The notes under the pieces are model-generated. The model ran no database searches, was not told where the DNA came from, and worked only from the letters and a program-made list of their open reading frames with translations. Source: Desulfomicrobium orale DSM 12838 (GTDB taxonomy: Bacteria; Desulfobacterota; Desulfovibrionia; Desulfovibrionales; Desulfomicrobiaceae). From it: a stretch of DNA of 64,000 nucleotides. Where the stretch lies: NCBI RefSeq assembly GCF_001553625.1, contig NZ_CP014230.1:2418001-2482000 (forward strand), given 5' to 3'. Shown here one piece after another: positions 1-9,724 of this stretch. How positions within the stretch are numbered: position 1 is the stretch's first letter; the number at the start of each line of letters is the position of its first letter. A program made the position numbers and the translations under genes.

Positions 1-1525
1 GGCCTGGCTCAAGGACAGAAAGCTCCGTCTGGTCGCCGTGAACAGGCGTTTCTGCACCCTGATGCAAAGGACCGAACATGCGCTGCTCGGGCGGACCATC
101 ATGGATTTCTGGCCCGCGGAATTCAGCGGGCCATGTGCGGAGACGGATCGTCTGGTACTGCGTGAAGGCCGGCCGCTGTGGCAGGAAGAACGGATTCCGT
201 CCTCTTCTTCCGAAGAAATCTGGCACGAAACCTTCCGCACTCCCATCTACGGCACCTCCGGGGAAATCATCGGCATCGCCGGCATAGGCCGGGACATCAC
301 CGAAAAAAGAAAGACGGCCCAGGAGCTGCTCCTGGCCAAGCAGAGAGCCGAAGAAGCCAACAAGACCAAAAGCGAATTTCTGGCCAACATGAGCCACGAA
401 ATCCGCACGCCGCTGAACGGCATTCTGGGTATGCTCCAGCTCATGACATCCACCGCTATGACCGAAGAGCAGAGCACCTACATCCGTACGGCCATCACTT
501 CTTCCCGGCGCCTGTCCAGGCTTCTGGCGGATATTCTGGATATTTCCAAGATAGAGGCGGGACAGCTCGAGATCATCCGCGAACCCTTCGCCATACGCGA
601 ACTCCAGGAAGCCCTTCAGGACATTTTTCAGCTCACGGCAAACCGGACGGGCGTGCCCCTGCGCGTACGCATCGCTGAAGATGTGCCGCCCTACCTGATG
701 GGAGACGAGGCCCGGCTGCGCCAGATCATTTTCAATCTGGTCGGCAACGCGTTCAAATTCACCACCCGGGGCTCTGTCAGCGTGGATATCGACTGCCTGC
801 GCAAAACCACGGAACACTGCCGCCTGCTGATCACCGTGACGGATACGGGAGCCGGCATTCCGGGCTCCATGCAGGACAAGATTTTCGATTCCTTCACCCA
901 GGTCGAGGGCAGTGCGTCCAGAAGTCATGCTGGCGTCGGGCTCGGACTGGCCATTGTCCGGCGGCTGATACATCTCATGAACGCGAATCTGGCCATTTCC
1001 AGCGCTCCGGGGGAAGGTACGGAAATATGCATTTCCCTGCCCTTGGACATCGCGCGTCACTACGAGCAGCGCGCGGAAGCGGAAAAAGCCATACAGACTT
1101 CTTCCAGCCCCCTGAGATTTCTGGTGGCCGAGGACGACCAGATCAATCAACTGGCCATCACCCGGCTTCTGGAAAAGAAGGGGCACCGGGTGCACTGTGT
1201 GGCCAACGGCCTGACCCTTCTGGAGGAAGTCAAATCGGGCGCCTACGACATGGTGCTCATGGACGTGCAGATGCCGGGCATGGACGGTATCGAGGCCACC
1301 CGGCACATCCGTCTGCTGCCCGAGTTCGAGCGCGTACGGACCATCCCCATCATTGCGCTGACCGCCTGCGCCATGAGCGGCGACCGGGAGAGATTCCTGA
1401 GAAGCGGCATGGACGGCTATATTCCAAAGCCCGTGGACTGGAACATACTGAGTCACGTCATCGCCGTCGTGGCGGAAAAGCGCCGGGCCCGGAACGTCAG
1501 AGATCTTCCCCGGCCGAGGGCATGA
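1..1525 (+). CDS. Hybrid sensor histidine kinase, 5' end outside window
   Basis: Two-component hybrid kinase. The frame is already open at base 2 and reads as a PAS domain from there ([14 protein letters not shown]), so the GTG at 38 is probably internal and the true start lies upstream. Counting from that GTG, the PAS/PAC region covers about residues 1-90, HisKA has its phospho-acceptor His120 in [11 protein letters not shown], HATPase_c follows with a DTGAGIPG box, and a receiver domain (about 360-480) carries Asp409 in VLMDVQMPG and a conserved Lys in PKPVD. No output domain follows, so the phosphate probably goes to a partner not seen here. The stop overlaps the 3' end of a convergent small gene. 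Family assignment is secure; the signal sensed is unknown. Confidence 0.93.
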   Translation, partial: AWLKDRKLRLVAVNRRFCTLMQRTEHALLGRTIMDFWPAEFSGPCAETDRLVLREGRPLWQEERIPSSSSEEIWHETFRTPIYGTSGEIIGIAGIGRDITEKRKTAQELLLAKQRAEEANKTKSEFLANMSHEIRTPLNGILGMLQLMTSTAMTEEQSTYIRTAITSSRRLSRLLADILDISKIEAGQLEIIREPFAIRELQEALQDIFQLTANRTGVPLRVRIAEDVPPYLMGDEARLRQIIFNLVGNAFKFTTRGSVSVDIDCLRKTTEHCRLLITVTDTGAGIPGSMQDKIFDSFTQVEGSASRSHAGVGLGLAIVRRLIHLMNANLAISSAPGEGTEICISLPLDIARHYEQRAEAEKAIQTSSSPLRFLVAEDDQINQLAITRLLEKKGHRVHCVANGLTLLEEVKSGAYDMVLMDVQMPGMDGIEATRHIRLLPEFERVRTIPIIALTACAMSGDRERFLRSGMDGYIPKPVDWNILSHVIAVVAEKRRARNVRDLPRPRA

Positions 1526-1739
1526 CACCCTGCGTCAGCGCGGCTATTTCCTGCAGGGCGCGCCCCCGGTCCTGAGCCAGCTGCTTCCACTTCTTCTTTT
1601 CCTTCTTTGTGGCTTCCAGAGTCTGAAGCAGGTCCTGAATGGTATGCGCCGGATAGCCGTACTTGGCGTGCCTGCCCTTGCGCAGTTCCTCGTCGTTGCG
1701 CTCCTTCAGCGCCCTGATCTGGCTGGAGGAAAGAATCAT
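1497..1739 (-). CDS. Small charged hypothetical protein, possibly frameshifted at its N-terminus
   Basis: Unrecognised protein, rich in Lys, Glu and Gln and probably largely helical. From the ATG at 1739 it is 80 aa, and its end overlaps the convergent histidine kinase by 29 bp. The same frame stays open upstream, with plausible sequence (TPAEQRCRKAAENA), but has no start. An ATG at 1798 with a GAGAGA ribosome site lies in the neighbouring frame and hits a stop after 20 codons. One extra C in the CCC at 1787-1789 (minus strand) would join them into a roughly 100-aa protein starting MSAPHQTPAEQ. Either the start is at 1739 or the sequence lacks a base. Confidence 0.5.
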   Translation of the reverse strand: MILSSSQIRALKERNDEELRKGRHAKYGYPAHTIQDLLQTLEATKKEKKKWKQLAQDRGRALQEIAALTQGVMPSAGEDL

Positions 1740-1848
1740 GGCGTTTTCGGCGGCTTTCCGGCAGCGCTGTTCCGCCGGAGTTTGGTGGGTGCGGACATGG
1801 GATTCTCTCGAAATGCGGATAAAAACAAAGGCGGAGATGCGAACAAAG

Positions 1849-1869
1849 AGGGCGGTTTCAAACCGCCCT
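1849..1869 (-). terminator. Terminator-like hairpin after ilvC
   Basis: Directly after the ilvC stop, on the minus strand, lies a nearly perfect inverted repeat AGGGCGGTT-TGA-AACCGCCCT followed by CTTTGTT. It is a strong stem with a weak U-tract and would end the ilvBNC transcript. Confidence 0.65.
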
Positions 1870-1872
1870 TTC

Positions 1873-2862
1873 CTATTTTTTCAGCCAGGCCATCATGCTG
1901 CGCAGTTCGTCACCGACCCGCTCCACCTGATGCTGGTGGCTGCGGCGGCGCTTGGCCAGAAACGACGGCAGCCCGGCCTTGTTTTCCAGAATCCAGTTCC
2001 GGGCGAAGGTGCCGTCCTGAATTTCCTCCAGCACGGCGCGCATGGCCTTGCGGGACTCGGCGTTGATGACGCGCGGCCCGGTGACGTAATCGCCGTATTC
2101 GGCCGTGTCGCTGATGGAATGATGCATCTTCTTGAACCCGCCCTCATACAGCAGATCCACGATGAGTTTGAGCTCGTGCATGCACTCGAAAAAGGCGATT
2201 TCCGGCTGGTATCCGGCCTGTACCAGGGTTTCGAATCCGGCCCGGACCAGCTCGCTGACGCCGCCGCACAGGACCGCCTGCTCGCCGAACAGATCCGTCT
2301 CGGTTTCTTCGGCGAAAGAGGTCTCGAGCACGCCGGAACGGGTGCCGCCGATGCCTGCGGCGTAAGCCAGGGCCTTGGCCAGTGCCTGGCCCGTGGCGTC
2401 CTGGTGAACGGCGACCAGGCAGGGCACGCCGCCGCCCTTCTCGAACTCGCGGCGCACCAGGTGCCCCGGCCCCTTGGGCGCGATCATGACCACATCCACA
2501 TCTTTGGGCGGAACAATCTGGTTGTAATGGATGTTGAAGCCGTGTCCGAAGACCAGGGTTTTGCCCGCGGACAGGTTGGGCAGAATTTCTTCCTCGTATA
2601 CTTTGGGCTGATACTGATCCTGCACCAGAATCTGAATCAGGTCCGCCTTTTTGGCCGCTTCAGCCGCGGTGACGGGTTCGAAGCCGTGCTCCCGGGCCAG
2701 CTGCCAGTTGGCCCCGCCCGGACGCTGGCCGACCACCACCCGCACTCCGGAATCGCGCAGGTTCTGGGCGTGGGCGTGACCTTGGCTGCCATAGCCGATG
2801 ATGGCCACCACCTTGTCCTTGAGTGTGTTCAGGTCCGCGTCCTTTTCGTAATACACTTTCAT
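1873..2862 (-). CDS. ilvC: Ketol-acid reductoisomerase (class I)
   Basis: Second common step of valine, leucine and isoleucine synthesis: Mg-dependent alkyl migration and NAD(P)H reduction of acetolactate or acetohydroxybutyrate. The 329-aa length is right for short-form class I KARI. The Rossmann motif [10 protein letters not shown] is at residues 23-32, followed by [10 protein letters not shown]-terminal knot-domain features include [14 protein letters not shown]. The open frame extends upstream, but the ATG at 2862 has a GGGAGC ribosome site and begins [11 protein letters not shown] as in homologues. It lies about 100 bp after ilvN, in the same direction as ilvB and ilvN, forming an ilvBNC cluster. 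Confidence 0.97.
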   Translation of the reverse strand: MKVYYEKDADLNTLKDKVVAIIGYGSQGHAHAQNLRDSGVRVVVGQRPGGANWQLAREHGFEPVTAAEAAKKADLIQILVQDQYQPKVYEEEILPNLSAGKTLVFGHGFNIHYNQIVPPKDVDVVMIAPKGPGHLVRREFEKGGGVPCLVAVHQDATGQALAKALAYAAGIGGTRSGVLETSFAEETETDLFGEQAVLCGGVSELVRAGFETLVQAGYQPEIAFFECMHELKLIVDLLYEGGFKKMHHSISDTAEYGDYVTGPRVINAESRKAMRAVLEEIQDGTFARNWILENKAGLPSFLAKRRRSHQHQVERVGDELRSMMAWLKK

Positions 2863-2958
2863 GACTGCTCCCTTGTCGTAATGAAAACGGGCGGTCCGGC
2901 CGCGCAACATGCCGCCCGCCCGAAAAAATATTGCCGGCACAATTCCCGCGCCGGGATA

Positions 2959-3447
2959 TCAGTCCGCAAGCTGCATGCTGCGGCGCATGGCCACGGTCCC
3001 GGCGCGCACGAAATCCTTCACTCCGAAGCGTTGCAGCAGCGCGACCACAGCCTTGATCTTGTTCCGGTCCCCCGTCAGTTCCAGAGTCAGCTCCGTGGGG
3101 CTGACATCCACCACCTTGCACCGGAAAATATCGGCGATACGCAGCACCTCCGCGCGCTTGGCGTCGTCGGCTCCGACTTTCATCAGCACGATCTCCCGCT
3201 CCACGGCCTGCTGGTGGGTCAGATCCACAACCTTAATCACGGTGATGAGCTTGTGCAGCTGCTTCATGATCTGCTCGATGATCTGTTCGTCGCCGATGGT
3301 ACAGATGGTGATGTGCGAAACGCCCGGCTCCAGGGTCGGCCCCACGTTCAGTGATTCGATATTGAATCCCCGGCCGCTGAAAAGACCCGCCACGCGGGAC
3401 AGTACGCCCGGCTCGTTCTCCACCAGAATGGACAGCACATGTCTCAC
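2959..3447 (-). CDS. ilvN: Acetolactate synthase small (regulatory) subunit
   Basis: Regulatory subunit of acetohydroxyacid synthase, which activates the large subunit and confers valine feedback inhibition. The 162-aa length is typical. The N-terminal ACT domain (about residues 1-75) shows the signature ENEPGVLSRVAGLFSGRGFNIESL, with the glycines expected for ligand binding; a second ACT-like half carries the VDVSPTELTLELTG stretch. The start is a GTG at 3447, preceded by AGGAGG at ideal spacing and only 9 bp after the ilvB stop, so the two subunits are almost certainly cotranslated. Confidence 0.96.
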   Translation of the reverse strand: MRHVLSILVENEPGVLSRVAGLFSGRGFNIESLNVGPTLEPGVSHITICTIGDEQIIEQIMKQLHKLITVIKVVDLTHQQAVEREIVLMKVGADDAKRAEVLRIADIFRCKVVDVSPTELTLELTGDRNKIKAVVALLQRFGVKDFVRAGTVAMRRSMQLAD

Positions 3448-3456
3448 GCGAGCCTC

Positions 3457-5145
3457 CTAAACCAAAAGCATTTCCGCCAGGGCCGCTCCGGCCGGCACCA
3501 TGGGCGCGACATTTTCCTCGGGCTCCACGCGCACGTCGACCACCACCGGACCGGGATGGGCAAAGGCCGCCCGCAGGGTGGACTCCAGCTCTTCGGACTT
3601 TTCCACCAGAAAGCCCTCGGCTCCGTATGCTCTGGCCAGAGCCACAAAATCCGGATTGGCGTGCAGACAGGTGGAGCAGTAGTTCTTCTTGTAAAAAAGC
3701 TCCTGCCACTGCCGGACCATGCCCAGATAGCCGTTGTTCAGAATGACGATCTTGACCGGCACTTGATAGCTGACCGCCGTGGCCAGCTCCTGGATGTTCA
3801 TCTGGATGGAGCCGTCACCGGCCACATCCACCACCAGCCTGTCGGGAAAGGCCAGCTGCGCGCCGATGGCCGCCGGGAATCCGTAGCCCATGGTTCCGAG
3901 CCCGCCCGACGTGAGCAGAGTGCGCGGCTTGCGGTATGTGTAGAACTGTGCGGCCCACATCTGGTTCTGGCCCACTTCGGTGGTGATGATGGCCTCGCCC
4001 CGAGAAATCTCGAAAATCTTTTCCACCACCTGCTGCGGTTTGATCCGCTCCCCAGTCTTTCCGTAGCCCAGGGGATGAACGGCGCGCATTTCCGCCAGGG
4101 CGGCGTTCCATTTTTCGTGCTTGGCGGCCCAGTCCACGCCGGAAATCCTGTCCGCTTCCTCGATGAGCCCCTGAAGCCCCAGCTTGCAGTCGGCCACGAC
4201 GGGCACGTGCACCACCACGTTCTTGCTGATGGACGTGGGATCGATGTCGATATGGATGATCCTGGCTCCGGCGGCGAAGGCGCTGACCCGGCCCGTGACC
4301 CGGTCGTCAAAGCGGGCGCCCACGGAAATGAGCACGTCGCAGCTGTTCACGGCCATGTTGGCCGTATAGGTGCCGTGCATGCCAAGCATGCCGAGCCACA
4401 GGGGATGGTCGCCGGGAAAAGCCCCAAGCCCCATCAGCGTGGTGGTCACCGGACACTGACAGAGTTCCGCCAAGCGGACCAGTTCGGCGGCGCTGTCGGA
4501 CGAGATGACGCCCCCTCCGGCGTAAATGGCCGGCCGTTCGGCCTGGGCGATGAGTTCAGCGGCCTTGCGCAGCTGCTTGCGGTTGGGGCTGTAGTTGGGA
4601 TTGTAGCTGCGGATGTGGATGGTCTCGGGATAGGAAAATTCCGTGGACGCGGTGATCACGTTCTTGGGCAGGTCGATGAGGACGGGGCCCGGCCGCCCCG
4701 TCCTTGCTATATAGAAGGCCTGTTTGATGGTCGCGGCCAGCTCCGCCACATTCTTCACCAGATAGTTGTGCTTGGTGCACGAACGGGTGATGCCCACGAT
4801 ATCGGCTTCCTGAAAGGCGTCGTTGCCGATGAGATGCGTGGGCACCTGGCCGGTGATCACGACCAGCGGAATGGAGTCCATGTAGGCCGTGGCGATACCG
4901 GTCACGGTATTGGTCGCTCCGGGACCGGAAGTCACCAGGCATACGCCCACCTTGCCCGATGCCCTGGCATACCCGTCGGCCGCATGCACGGCGGCCTGTT
5001 CGTGACGGACCAGGATATGTCTGAACGGATGATTCGGGAGCTCGTCGTATACGTCGATGACCGCACCTCCGGGAAAACCGAAAATGAGGTCAACACCTTC
5101 CCGCTTCAGGCATTCCATCAGGATCCGGGCGCCGGTGAGCATCAT
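3457..5145 (-). CDS. ilvB: Acetolactate synthase large (catalytic) subunit
   Basis: ThDP- and FAD-dependent acetohydroxyacid synthase, the first committed step to branched-chain amino acids. The 562 aa show the three expected domains: an N-terminal PYR domain with the catalytic Glu in [15 protein letters not shown] (about residue 49), a central FAD-binding region, and a C-terminal PP domain with the ThDP/Mg motif [12 protein letters not shown] near residue 442. The product is biosynthetic AHAS rather than pyruvate oxidase or glyoxylate carboligase, because ilvN and ilvC follow. No leader peptide or attenuator was recognised upstream, where a DUF465 gene lies 6 bp away. Confidence 0.97.
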   Translation of the reverse strand: MMLTGARILMECLKREGVDLIFGFPGGAVIDVYDELPNHPFRHILVRHEQAAVHAADGYARASGKVGVCLVTSGPGATNTVTGIATAYMDSIPLVVITGQVPTHLIGNDAFQEADIVGITRSCTKHNYLVKNVAELAATIKQAFYIARTGRPGPVLIDLPKNVITASTEFSYPETIHIRSYNPNYSPNRKQLRKAAELIAQAERPAIYAGGGVISSDSAAELVRLAELCQCPVTTTLMGLGAFPGDHPLWLGMLGMHGTYTANMAVNSCDVLISVGARFDDRVTGRVSAFAAGARIIHIDIDPTSISKNVVVHVPVVADCKLGLQGLIEEADRISGVDWAAKHEKWNAALAEMRAVHPLGYGKTGERIKPQQVVEKIFEISRGEAIITTEVGQNQMWAAQFYTYRKPRTLLTSGGLGTMGYGFPAAIGAQLAFPDRLVVDVAGDGSIQMNIQELATAVSYQVPVKIVILNNGYLGMVRQWQELFYKKNYCSTCLHANPDFVALARAYGAEGFLVEKSEELESTLRAAFAHPGPVVVDVRVEPEENVAPMVPAGAALAEMLLV

Positions 5146-5151
5146 GGCCGT

Positions 5152-5382
5152 CTATCCCTCCTGGCGTTTATATTTTTCGAGCAGTCCCTGGATGCGGGTT
5201 TTCCCGGCCAGTTTCTTCTTCTTGTATTCCTTCACTTCCAGCTCTTCCGCAGGGGAAAGCGCGGCCTTTCCAGAGTAGCGTTCCAGAGCCTTTTCAAAAC
5301 CGACATGCGCTTCCCACAGAGCCCTGAGTTCCTCGTCGTGCGCCAGATTCGCCGCAATGAGTTCGAGGTCTTGCTGTTCCAT
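5152..5382 (-). CDS. DUF465 (YdcH-like) small coiled protein
   Basis: 76-aa helical protein of the DUF465/YdcH type: an N-terminal segment with HDEELRALWEAHVGFEKAL, then LSPAEELEVKEYKKKKLAGKTRI, matching the usual pattern of two helices with a Lys-rich second half. No enzymatic function is known for the family. The ATG at 5382 has an AAGGAG ribosome site. It sits immediately upstream of ilvB in the same direction and could be cotranscribed with it, though nothing suggests a role in amino acid synthesis. Confidence 0.8.
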   Translation of the reverse strand: MEQQDLELIAANLAHDEELRALWEAHVGFEKALERYSGKAALSPAEELEVKEYKKKKLAGKTRIQGLLEKYKRQEG

Positions 5383-5393
5383 AGGACGTCTCC

Positions 5394-5711
5394 TTAGTTG
5401 AGGTTTGCCGTATCTCCGGCGGAAAAAAGATTCCAGTCCGGCTCCTCTTCGGCGTGTACGACCAGACTTTTCTTCCGGGCGCCGTGTCCGGATTCGATCG
5501 TCACCTGACGCGGCCGCAGACCCAGAGCCTCGGCCACGAAAAAAGTCAGCGCGGTGTTGGCCTTGTTGTCCACTGCCGGAGCCTGGAGGCGGATTTTCAC
5601 ATGTTCACCGTGCATACCCGCGAACTCCGTCTTCTTCGCCCCCGGCTGCACCCAGACGGAAATCCGCCAGCCGCCTTTGGCGGGAACGACGCACACGGGA
5701 CGGCCGGACAT
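5394..5711 (-). CDS. DUF167 / YggU family protein
   Basis: Small alpha/beta protein of the YggU (DUF167) family, about 105 aa from the chosen ATG at 5711. The family signature is clear: SVWVQPGAKKTE, then KIRLQAPAVDNKANTAL and a VTIESGHGARKKSL ending. Its molecular role is not established. An ATG at 5738 would add nine residues that overlap the end of yggT; 5711 is preferred because it lies just after the yggT stop. A yggT-yggU pairing is common in proteobacteria and supports the assignment. Confidence 0.88.
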   Translation of the reverse strand: MSGRPVCVVPAKGGWRISVWVQPGAKKTEFAGMHGEHVKIRLQAPAVDNKANTALTFFVAEALGLRPRQVTIESGHGARKKSLVVHAEEEPDWNLFSAGDTANLN

Positions 5712-5715
5712 GTCT

Positions 5716-6009
5716 TTATATCGCCATCCGGGCCACAAGCTGGCCCATGAAAACCTGTATGAACTTGATGCCCAGCAGGACCACCACCGGGGAAAAATCC
5801 ATGCCGCCCGCGTAAGAGAAAGGCAACGCCTTGCGGACGCGGTAAAAGACCGGCTCCGTCAGAGTGCGGATGCCCCGGACAATGGGGTTGTACGGATCGG
5901 GATTGATCCAGCTCATGGCCGCCGACACCAGCACTATCCAGAAGTACAAAGTCAGCACGCTGTCCGCCACATAGAAAGCCGCCGCCAGCAGGCTGGAAAA
6001 AACAGGCAT
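5716..6009 (-). CDS. YggT family membrane protein
   Basis: 97-aa inner-membrane protein with two hydrophobic segments (about residues 5-35 and 68-92). Between them lies the family motif SWINPDPYNPIVRGIRTLTEP, where the conserved NP and the Arg/Thr-Glu-Pro segment identify YggT. The family is linked loosely to osmotic stress and cell-division or photosystem assembly; its function here is unknown. It is followed at once by the DUF167 gene and probably shares its transcript. An AAGGAGACTTC ribosome site precedes the ATG. Confidence 0.88.
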   Translation of the reverse strand: MPVFSSLLAAAFYVADSVLTLYFWIVLVSAAMSWINPDPYNPIVRGIRTLTEPVFYRVRKALPFSYAGGMDFSPVVVLLGIKFIQVFMGQLVARMAI

Positions 6010-6029
6010 GAAGTCTCCTTTGCAATCGA

Positions 6030-6698
6030 TTATTGGCCAACGCTCTCAAGCCATTGCCGCAGTTCATGGAAGCTGTCCACATGGAGTTCCGCCCGCAGTC
6101 CGCGATTTTTATACGCCCAGAAGGGCACTCCCGCTCCCCTGGCGGCATCCTGGTCCACGCTCGAATCGCCGAGATAGGCCATGTGTTCCACGGGCATTCC
6201 CCATTCTTCGGCAATGCGCAGCAACCCCTCGGGATGGGGCTTGGGCCGGGACACCTTGGCCGCCGTCATGACCGGGGAGAAAAACCCGGTCAGATGAAAC
6301 CGCTCCAGCACCTTCTCCATGGAGTTCTTGCGGTTGGTGTTCACGGCCATACGCACGCCCCTTATCTGGAGGGATTCGAGCAGGTCCCCGAGCCCCGGTT
6401 CCGGGATCATGCGGTCGATGAACTCGTCATAGGTCATGTGCCCCACGACCTCGGGCAGTCTGGGCATGAGCTCCGCCGGGACAAGACGGGCCAGGGACAC
6501 ATCCACCGTGTGCATGAAGGAGTAGTCTTCTTCTTCGGCCGTCATGGGGGCAAGCCCCAGTTTTTCGAGAATGTGGTTATAATAGAAACGGTTCACGTCG
6601 CGCGTGTCGAAAAGCACGCCGTCGCAGTCAAAGACCAGCCCCCGGACCGGCCGGACGCCGCATCCGGGCGAAGACGCCGGGGTGTCACGTCCGGGCAT
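6030..6698 (-). CDS. HAD-superfamily phosphatase (Gph-like)
   Basis: Haloacid dehalogenase-type hydrolase, 222 aa, resembling phosphoglycolate-phosphatase-like enzymes. Motif I is LVFDCDGVLFDT with nucleophile Asp24 and acid Asp26; an alpha-helical cap follows; motif II lies in VNTNRKNS; motif III Lys is in RPKPHPEG; motif IV is YLGDSSVDQDAA. The substrate cannot be read from the sequence. The ATG at 6698 follows the synthetase stop by two bases (TAG-CC-ATG), with a GGAGG inside the end of that gene, so translation is coupled. Confidence 0.88.
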   Translation of the reverse strand: MPGRDTPASSPGCGVRPVRGLVFDCDGVLFDTRDVNRFYYNHILEKLGLAPMTAEEEDYSFMHTVDVSLARLVPAELMPRLPEVVGHMTYDEFIDRMIPEPGLGDLLESLQIRGVRMAVNTNRKNSMEKVLERFHLTGFFSPVMTAAKVSRPKPHPEGLLRIAEEWGMPVEHMAYLGDSSVDQDAARGAGVPFWAYKNRGLRAELHVDSFHELRQWLESVGQ

Positions 6699-6700
6699 GG

Positions 6701-8353
6701 CTATTTCATGGCCTCCGGGAAATACTGGGCCGCCAGTTCGCGCAACCTGTATTTCTGAATCTTGCCGCTGGCCGTCATCGGATACTCGTCGATAAAAGCA
6801 ATATATTTCGGTATCTTGTACCGGGAAATCTGCCCCCGGCAGAAATCCCGGATATCTTCCACAGCATAGTCGAAGCCGTCCTTCAATATGATGAAAGCGC
6901 CCACTTCCTCGCCGAACTTGCGGCTGGGCACACCCACCACCTGGACATCCTTGATGCCTTCCATGCGGTAGAGAAATTCCTCGATCTCCCGTGGATAGAC
7001 GTTTTCCCCGCCGCGGATGATCATGTCCTTCAGACGGCCGGTGATGGTCACGTAGCCGTCCTTGTCCATGGTGCCGAGGTCGCCGGAATGCAGCCAGCCG
7101 TCGGGGTCGATGGCCTGGGCAGTGGCATCGGGGTTGTTGAAATATCCCTTCATCACGTTGTAGCCCCGGCAGCAGACTTCCCCCTGCTCGCCCGGAAGCA
7201 TTTCCTCGCCCGTATCGGGGTCGAGGATGCGCACCTCCACTTCCGGCATGGCCCGGCCCACGGTCTGGGTCCGCTGAGCCAGGGAGTCGTGCACCCGGGT
7301 CTGGGTCATGACCGGCGAGGCCTCGGTCAGGCCGTAGCAGATGGTCACTTCCCGCATGTGCATGGCGTCCATGACCTTTTCCATGACCGGCACCGGACAG
7401 GGCGAGCCGGCCATGATGCCCGTGCGCAGGGACGAGAGGTCGTAGCGGGCGAAGGTGCGGTGTTCGAGCACGGCGATGAACATGGTGGGCACTCCGTACA
7501 GGGCCGTGCATTTTTCCTCTTCCACGGCGGACAGCACCAGAAGGGGGCTGAATCCTTCCAGAATGACCAGCGTGGCCCCGTGCGTGACGGCGGCCAGCAC
7601 GCCCAGCACGCAGCCGAAGCAGTGAAACAGAGGGACTGGCAGGCAGACCCGGTCCTTGGAGGTGAAACGCTGGTTTTCACCGATCCAGAAACCGTTGTTG
7701 CCGATGTTGTGATGGGTCAGCATGACGCCCTTGGGAAAACCCGTGGTGCCGGAGGTGTACTGCATGTTCACCACGTCGTGCGGGTCCAGACTGTCCTGCC
7801 GCTTCCGGTAATCCTCCTCGGAAGTCATGCGGCTCAGGGCCAGGAGTTCCGGCATGGAATACATGCCCCGGTGCTTTTCCGGGCCGAGAAAGAAAACCCG
7901 TTTCAGGTCGGGAAATTTTTCGGTGCGCAGATAGCCCCGCTCCTGTGTCCTGAGTTCCGGCAGCAGGTCGTAGACCACCTGAATATAGTCTGTGTCCCGG
8001 AAGGAATCGATGACCACCAGATTCTCGCATTCGGAATGTCTGATCAGGTATTCCAGTTCCGCCTTCTTGTAATGGGTGTTCACCGTCAGCAGCACCGCGC
8101 CGACCTTGGCCGTGGCGAATTGCAGAGCCACCCAGTACGGCACGTTGGTGGCCCACACGGCCACTTTCTCCCCCTTGCCCACGCCCATGGCCATGAGCCC
8201 CTTGGCCAGATTGTCCACCAGGGCGCCGAAATCCCGGTAGGTCATGCGGAAATCGCGATCCACATAGACCACGGCCTCATTCTCCGGATACTGCGCGACG
8301 GCCTCGTCCAGAATCTGCCCCAGAGTCATGTCGCGTAACACAGGCTTGTGCAT
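6701..8353 (-). CDS. AMP-forming acyl-CoA synthetase
   Basis: ANL-superfamily ligase, 550 aa, activating a carboxylic acid to acyl-CoA through an acyl-adenylate. The P-loop YTSGTTGFPKG is at about 199-209, YGLTEASPV is the A5 motif, the hinge/A8 motif is ITGRLKDMIIRGGENVYP, and the catalytic Lys is in MTASGKIQKYRLRE near the C-terminus. It is of the fatty-acid / 3-methylmercaptopropionyl-CoA ligase-like kind; the exact acid is unknown. The ribosome site is GGGGGAGAAGC. The upstream XRE-cupin gene (22 bp away, same strand) is a likely cognate regulator. Confidence 0.92.
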   Translation of the reverse strand: MHKPVLRDMTLGQILDEAVAQYPENEAVVYVDRDFRMTYRDFGALVDNLAKGLMAMGVGKGEKVAVWATNVPYWVALQFATAKVGAVLLTVNTHYKKAELEYLIRHSECENLVVIDSFRDTDYIQVVYDLLPELRTQERGYLRTEKFPDLKRVFFLGPEKHRGMYSMPELLALSRMTSEEDYRKRQDSLDPHDVVNMQYTSGTTGFPKGVMLTHHNIGNNGFWIGENQRFTSKDRVCLPVPLFHCFGCVLGVLAAVTHGATLVILEGFSPLLVLSAVEEEKCTALYGVPTMFIAVLEHRTFARYDLSSLRTGIMAGSPCPVPVMEKVMDAMHMREVTICYGLTEASPVMTQTRVHDSLAQRTQTVGRAMPEVEVRILDPDTGEEMLPGEQGEVCCRGYNVMKGYFNNPDATAQAIDPDGWLHSGDLGTMDKDGYVTITGRLKDMIIRGGENVYPREIEEFLYRMEGIKDVQVVGVPSRKFGEEVGAFIILKDGFDYAVEDIRDFCRGQISRYKIPKYIAFIDEYPMTASGKIQKYRLRELAAQYFPEAMK

Positions 8354-8374
8354 GCTTCTCCCCCTGATTGCCCG

Positions 8375-8944
8375 CTATTCCGGAAAATACAGTACCGCGT
8401 AGATGGAAGCGGGCGCGTCACCGCTACAGCCCACATGGTGCGGCACAACGGAGTTGAGATAGATGGAGTCCCCTTTGGAGAGAATGATGGTCTCGCCGCC
8501 ATAGATGACCTCCACCGCGCCCTCCTGCACCACGATGAACTCCTCGCCCTCGTGGGTGGAAAGTTTGCGTCCGGCTTCGGCCACGGGCAGAAGCTCCACG
8601 AAAAACGGTTCCATTCTGCGGTCCGTCTTGCCCCTGCCCAGAGAATAGTACCGGGTATCCGTGGAACTGCCCTTCTGGGCCTGCATGGCCATATCTTCCA
8701 CCCGGCCCCCGAGGCGCACCACCAGCGGGTCCTGGCCCAGTTCGTCGTCCAGAAAGGTGCCCATGCGCACGCCAAGACCGCGGGCGACTTTAAGAAGCGG
8801 CCCCAAAGACGGATATACGGAGTCTTCCTCCAGGGACTTCAGGAAAGAAAGGGACAGACCGGTGCGTTCGGCCAGCTGCTCCAGAGTGATCTCGTTCATC
8901 TCCCGGAAGCGCTTCACGCGCATGCCAAGCTTTTCCTTGCTCAT
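8375..8944 (-). CDS. XRE-family HTH regulator with C-terminal cupin domain
   Basis: Transcription factor of about 189 aa. An N-terminal XRE helix-turn-helix (about residues 5-60, KRFREMNEITLEQLAERTGL) is followed by a cupin_2 beta-barrel (about 110-187) with the pattern STHEGEEFIVVQEGAVEVIY and LNSVVPHHVGCSG, which would bind a small ligand. Regulators of this build often control adjacent metabolic genes, so the acyl-CoA synthetase 22 bp downstream is the probable target (inference). The ATG at 8944 is preferred over a GTG two codons earlier. No operator was identified. Confidence 0.9.
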   Translation of the reverse strand: MSKEKLGMRVKRFREMNEITLEQLAERTGLSLSFLKSLEEDSVYPSLGPLLKVARGLGVRMGTFLDDELGQDPLVVRLGGRVEDMAMQAQKGSSTDTRYYSLGRGKTDRRMEPFFVELLPVAEAGRKLSTHEGEEFIVVQEGAVEVIYGGETIILSKGDSIYLNSVVPHHVGCSGDAPASIYAVLYFPE

Positions 8945-8960
8945 AACCACCCGCTACTGG

Positions 8961-9701
8961 TTAGGGTTCAGAAGGCCGGACCACGATGACGGCGGACAGG
9001 CTCGCATCGCCGGCAGGCTCCAGATCGTGGGGAGACACGCGCAGGTGAATGAAGTCCTCGCCACCGGCGCCCGCTTCACGGGGCAGCCCGAGAGAGAGAA
9101 GTTCTCCGGCCACATCCGGATCCGAAACGAAAAACCGGGTTCCCTCAGGGACAAGACAGAGAAGCGGCCCGAACATGCCCCGCCAGGGCAGATCGGAACC
9201 CGCCCGGGGAAAAATCAGCGCGTCAGCCACGCCCTGATCCGCAAACGCATCGCCGTCCTCAAGGCCCAGGGATGCGGCAAAACCTCCCTGTGCCCGCGCC
9301 AGACGGTCTTCCTGTCCGTGCAGGGCCGCGAACTGCTCTTCGCGGGACAAAGCCAGAGTCAGCGCGACCTGCGCCCGCCTGCGGCGGTCATCGGCGGATG
9401 CGGCCTCGGGAGCCGCCTTTTCCCGCAGCCTGGACCGGATATCCATGCCCGTGTCCGTGTAGAAATCCTCCAGCCCGGCGGCTTCATAGGGGCGCAAATC
9501 CGAAATTCTGGACAGTCCCTGGGCGAAATCCACATATTCGCTCGCCAGCCGCCGCGCGCATGCCCCGCTCAGGGGCAGATTTTCCGGCCGCCAGCGGGGA
9601 AATTCCGAAGCCAGTTCCACGCCGGGATCGAACAGAACGACGCCCTCCGGCAAGGGGCCGTGAATCAGGCCGGGATGCAGCCAGGGAAAATGCACCATCA
9701 T
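8961..9701 (-). CDS. Conserved hypothetical protein (Desulfovibrionales type)
   Basis: Protein of 246 aa that I cannot assign to a named family. It is soluble, without a signal peptide or membrane segment; the middle is acidic and Ala/Arg-rich (residues 80-150), consistent with helices. The ATG at 9701 is chosen because AAGGAG lies 9 nt upstream; a TTG at 9728 is the only earlier in-frame option and would overlap the previous gene. It lies between the preceding Cys-containing hypothetical and the XRE-cupin gene, all on the minus strand, so it probably belongs to that transcript. Confidence 0.7.
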   Translation of the reverse strand: MMVHFPWLHPGLIHGPLPEGVVLFDPGVELASEFPRWRPENLPLSGACARRLASEYVDFAQGLSRISDLRPYEAAGLEDFYTDTGMDIRSRLREKAAPEAASADDRRRRAQVALTLALSREEQFAALHGQEDRLARAQGGFAASLGLEDGDAFADQGVADALIFPRAGSDLPWRGMFGPLLCLVPEGTRFFVSDPDVAGELLSLGLPREAGAGGEDFIHLRVSPHDLEPAGDASLSAVIVVRPSEP

Positions 9702-9724
9702 CAAGCCGTTCTCCTTCCGCGTCG

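Noticed and set aside
1663-5397. Long plus-strand open frames opposite ilvC, ilvN and ilvB
   Set aside because: Antisense by-products of high-GC coding; the ilv genes on the minus strand are unambiguous.
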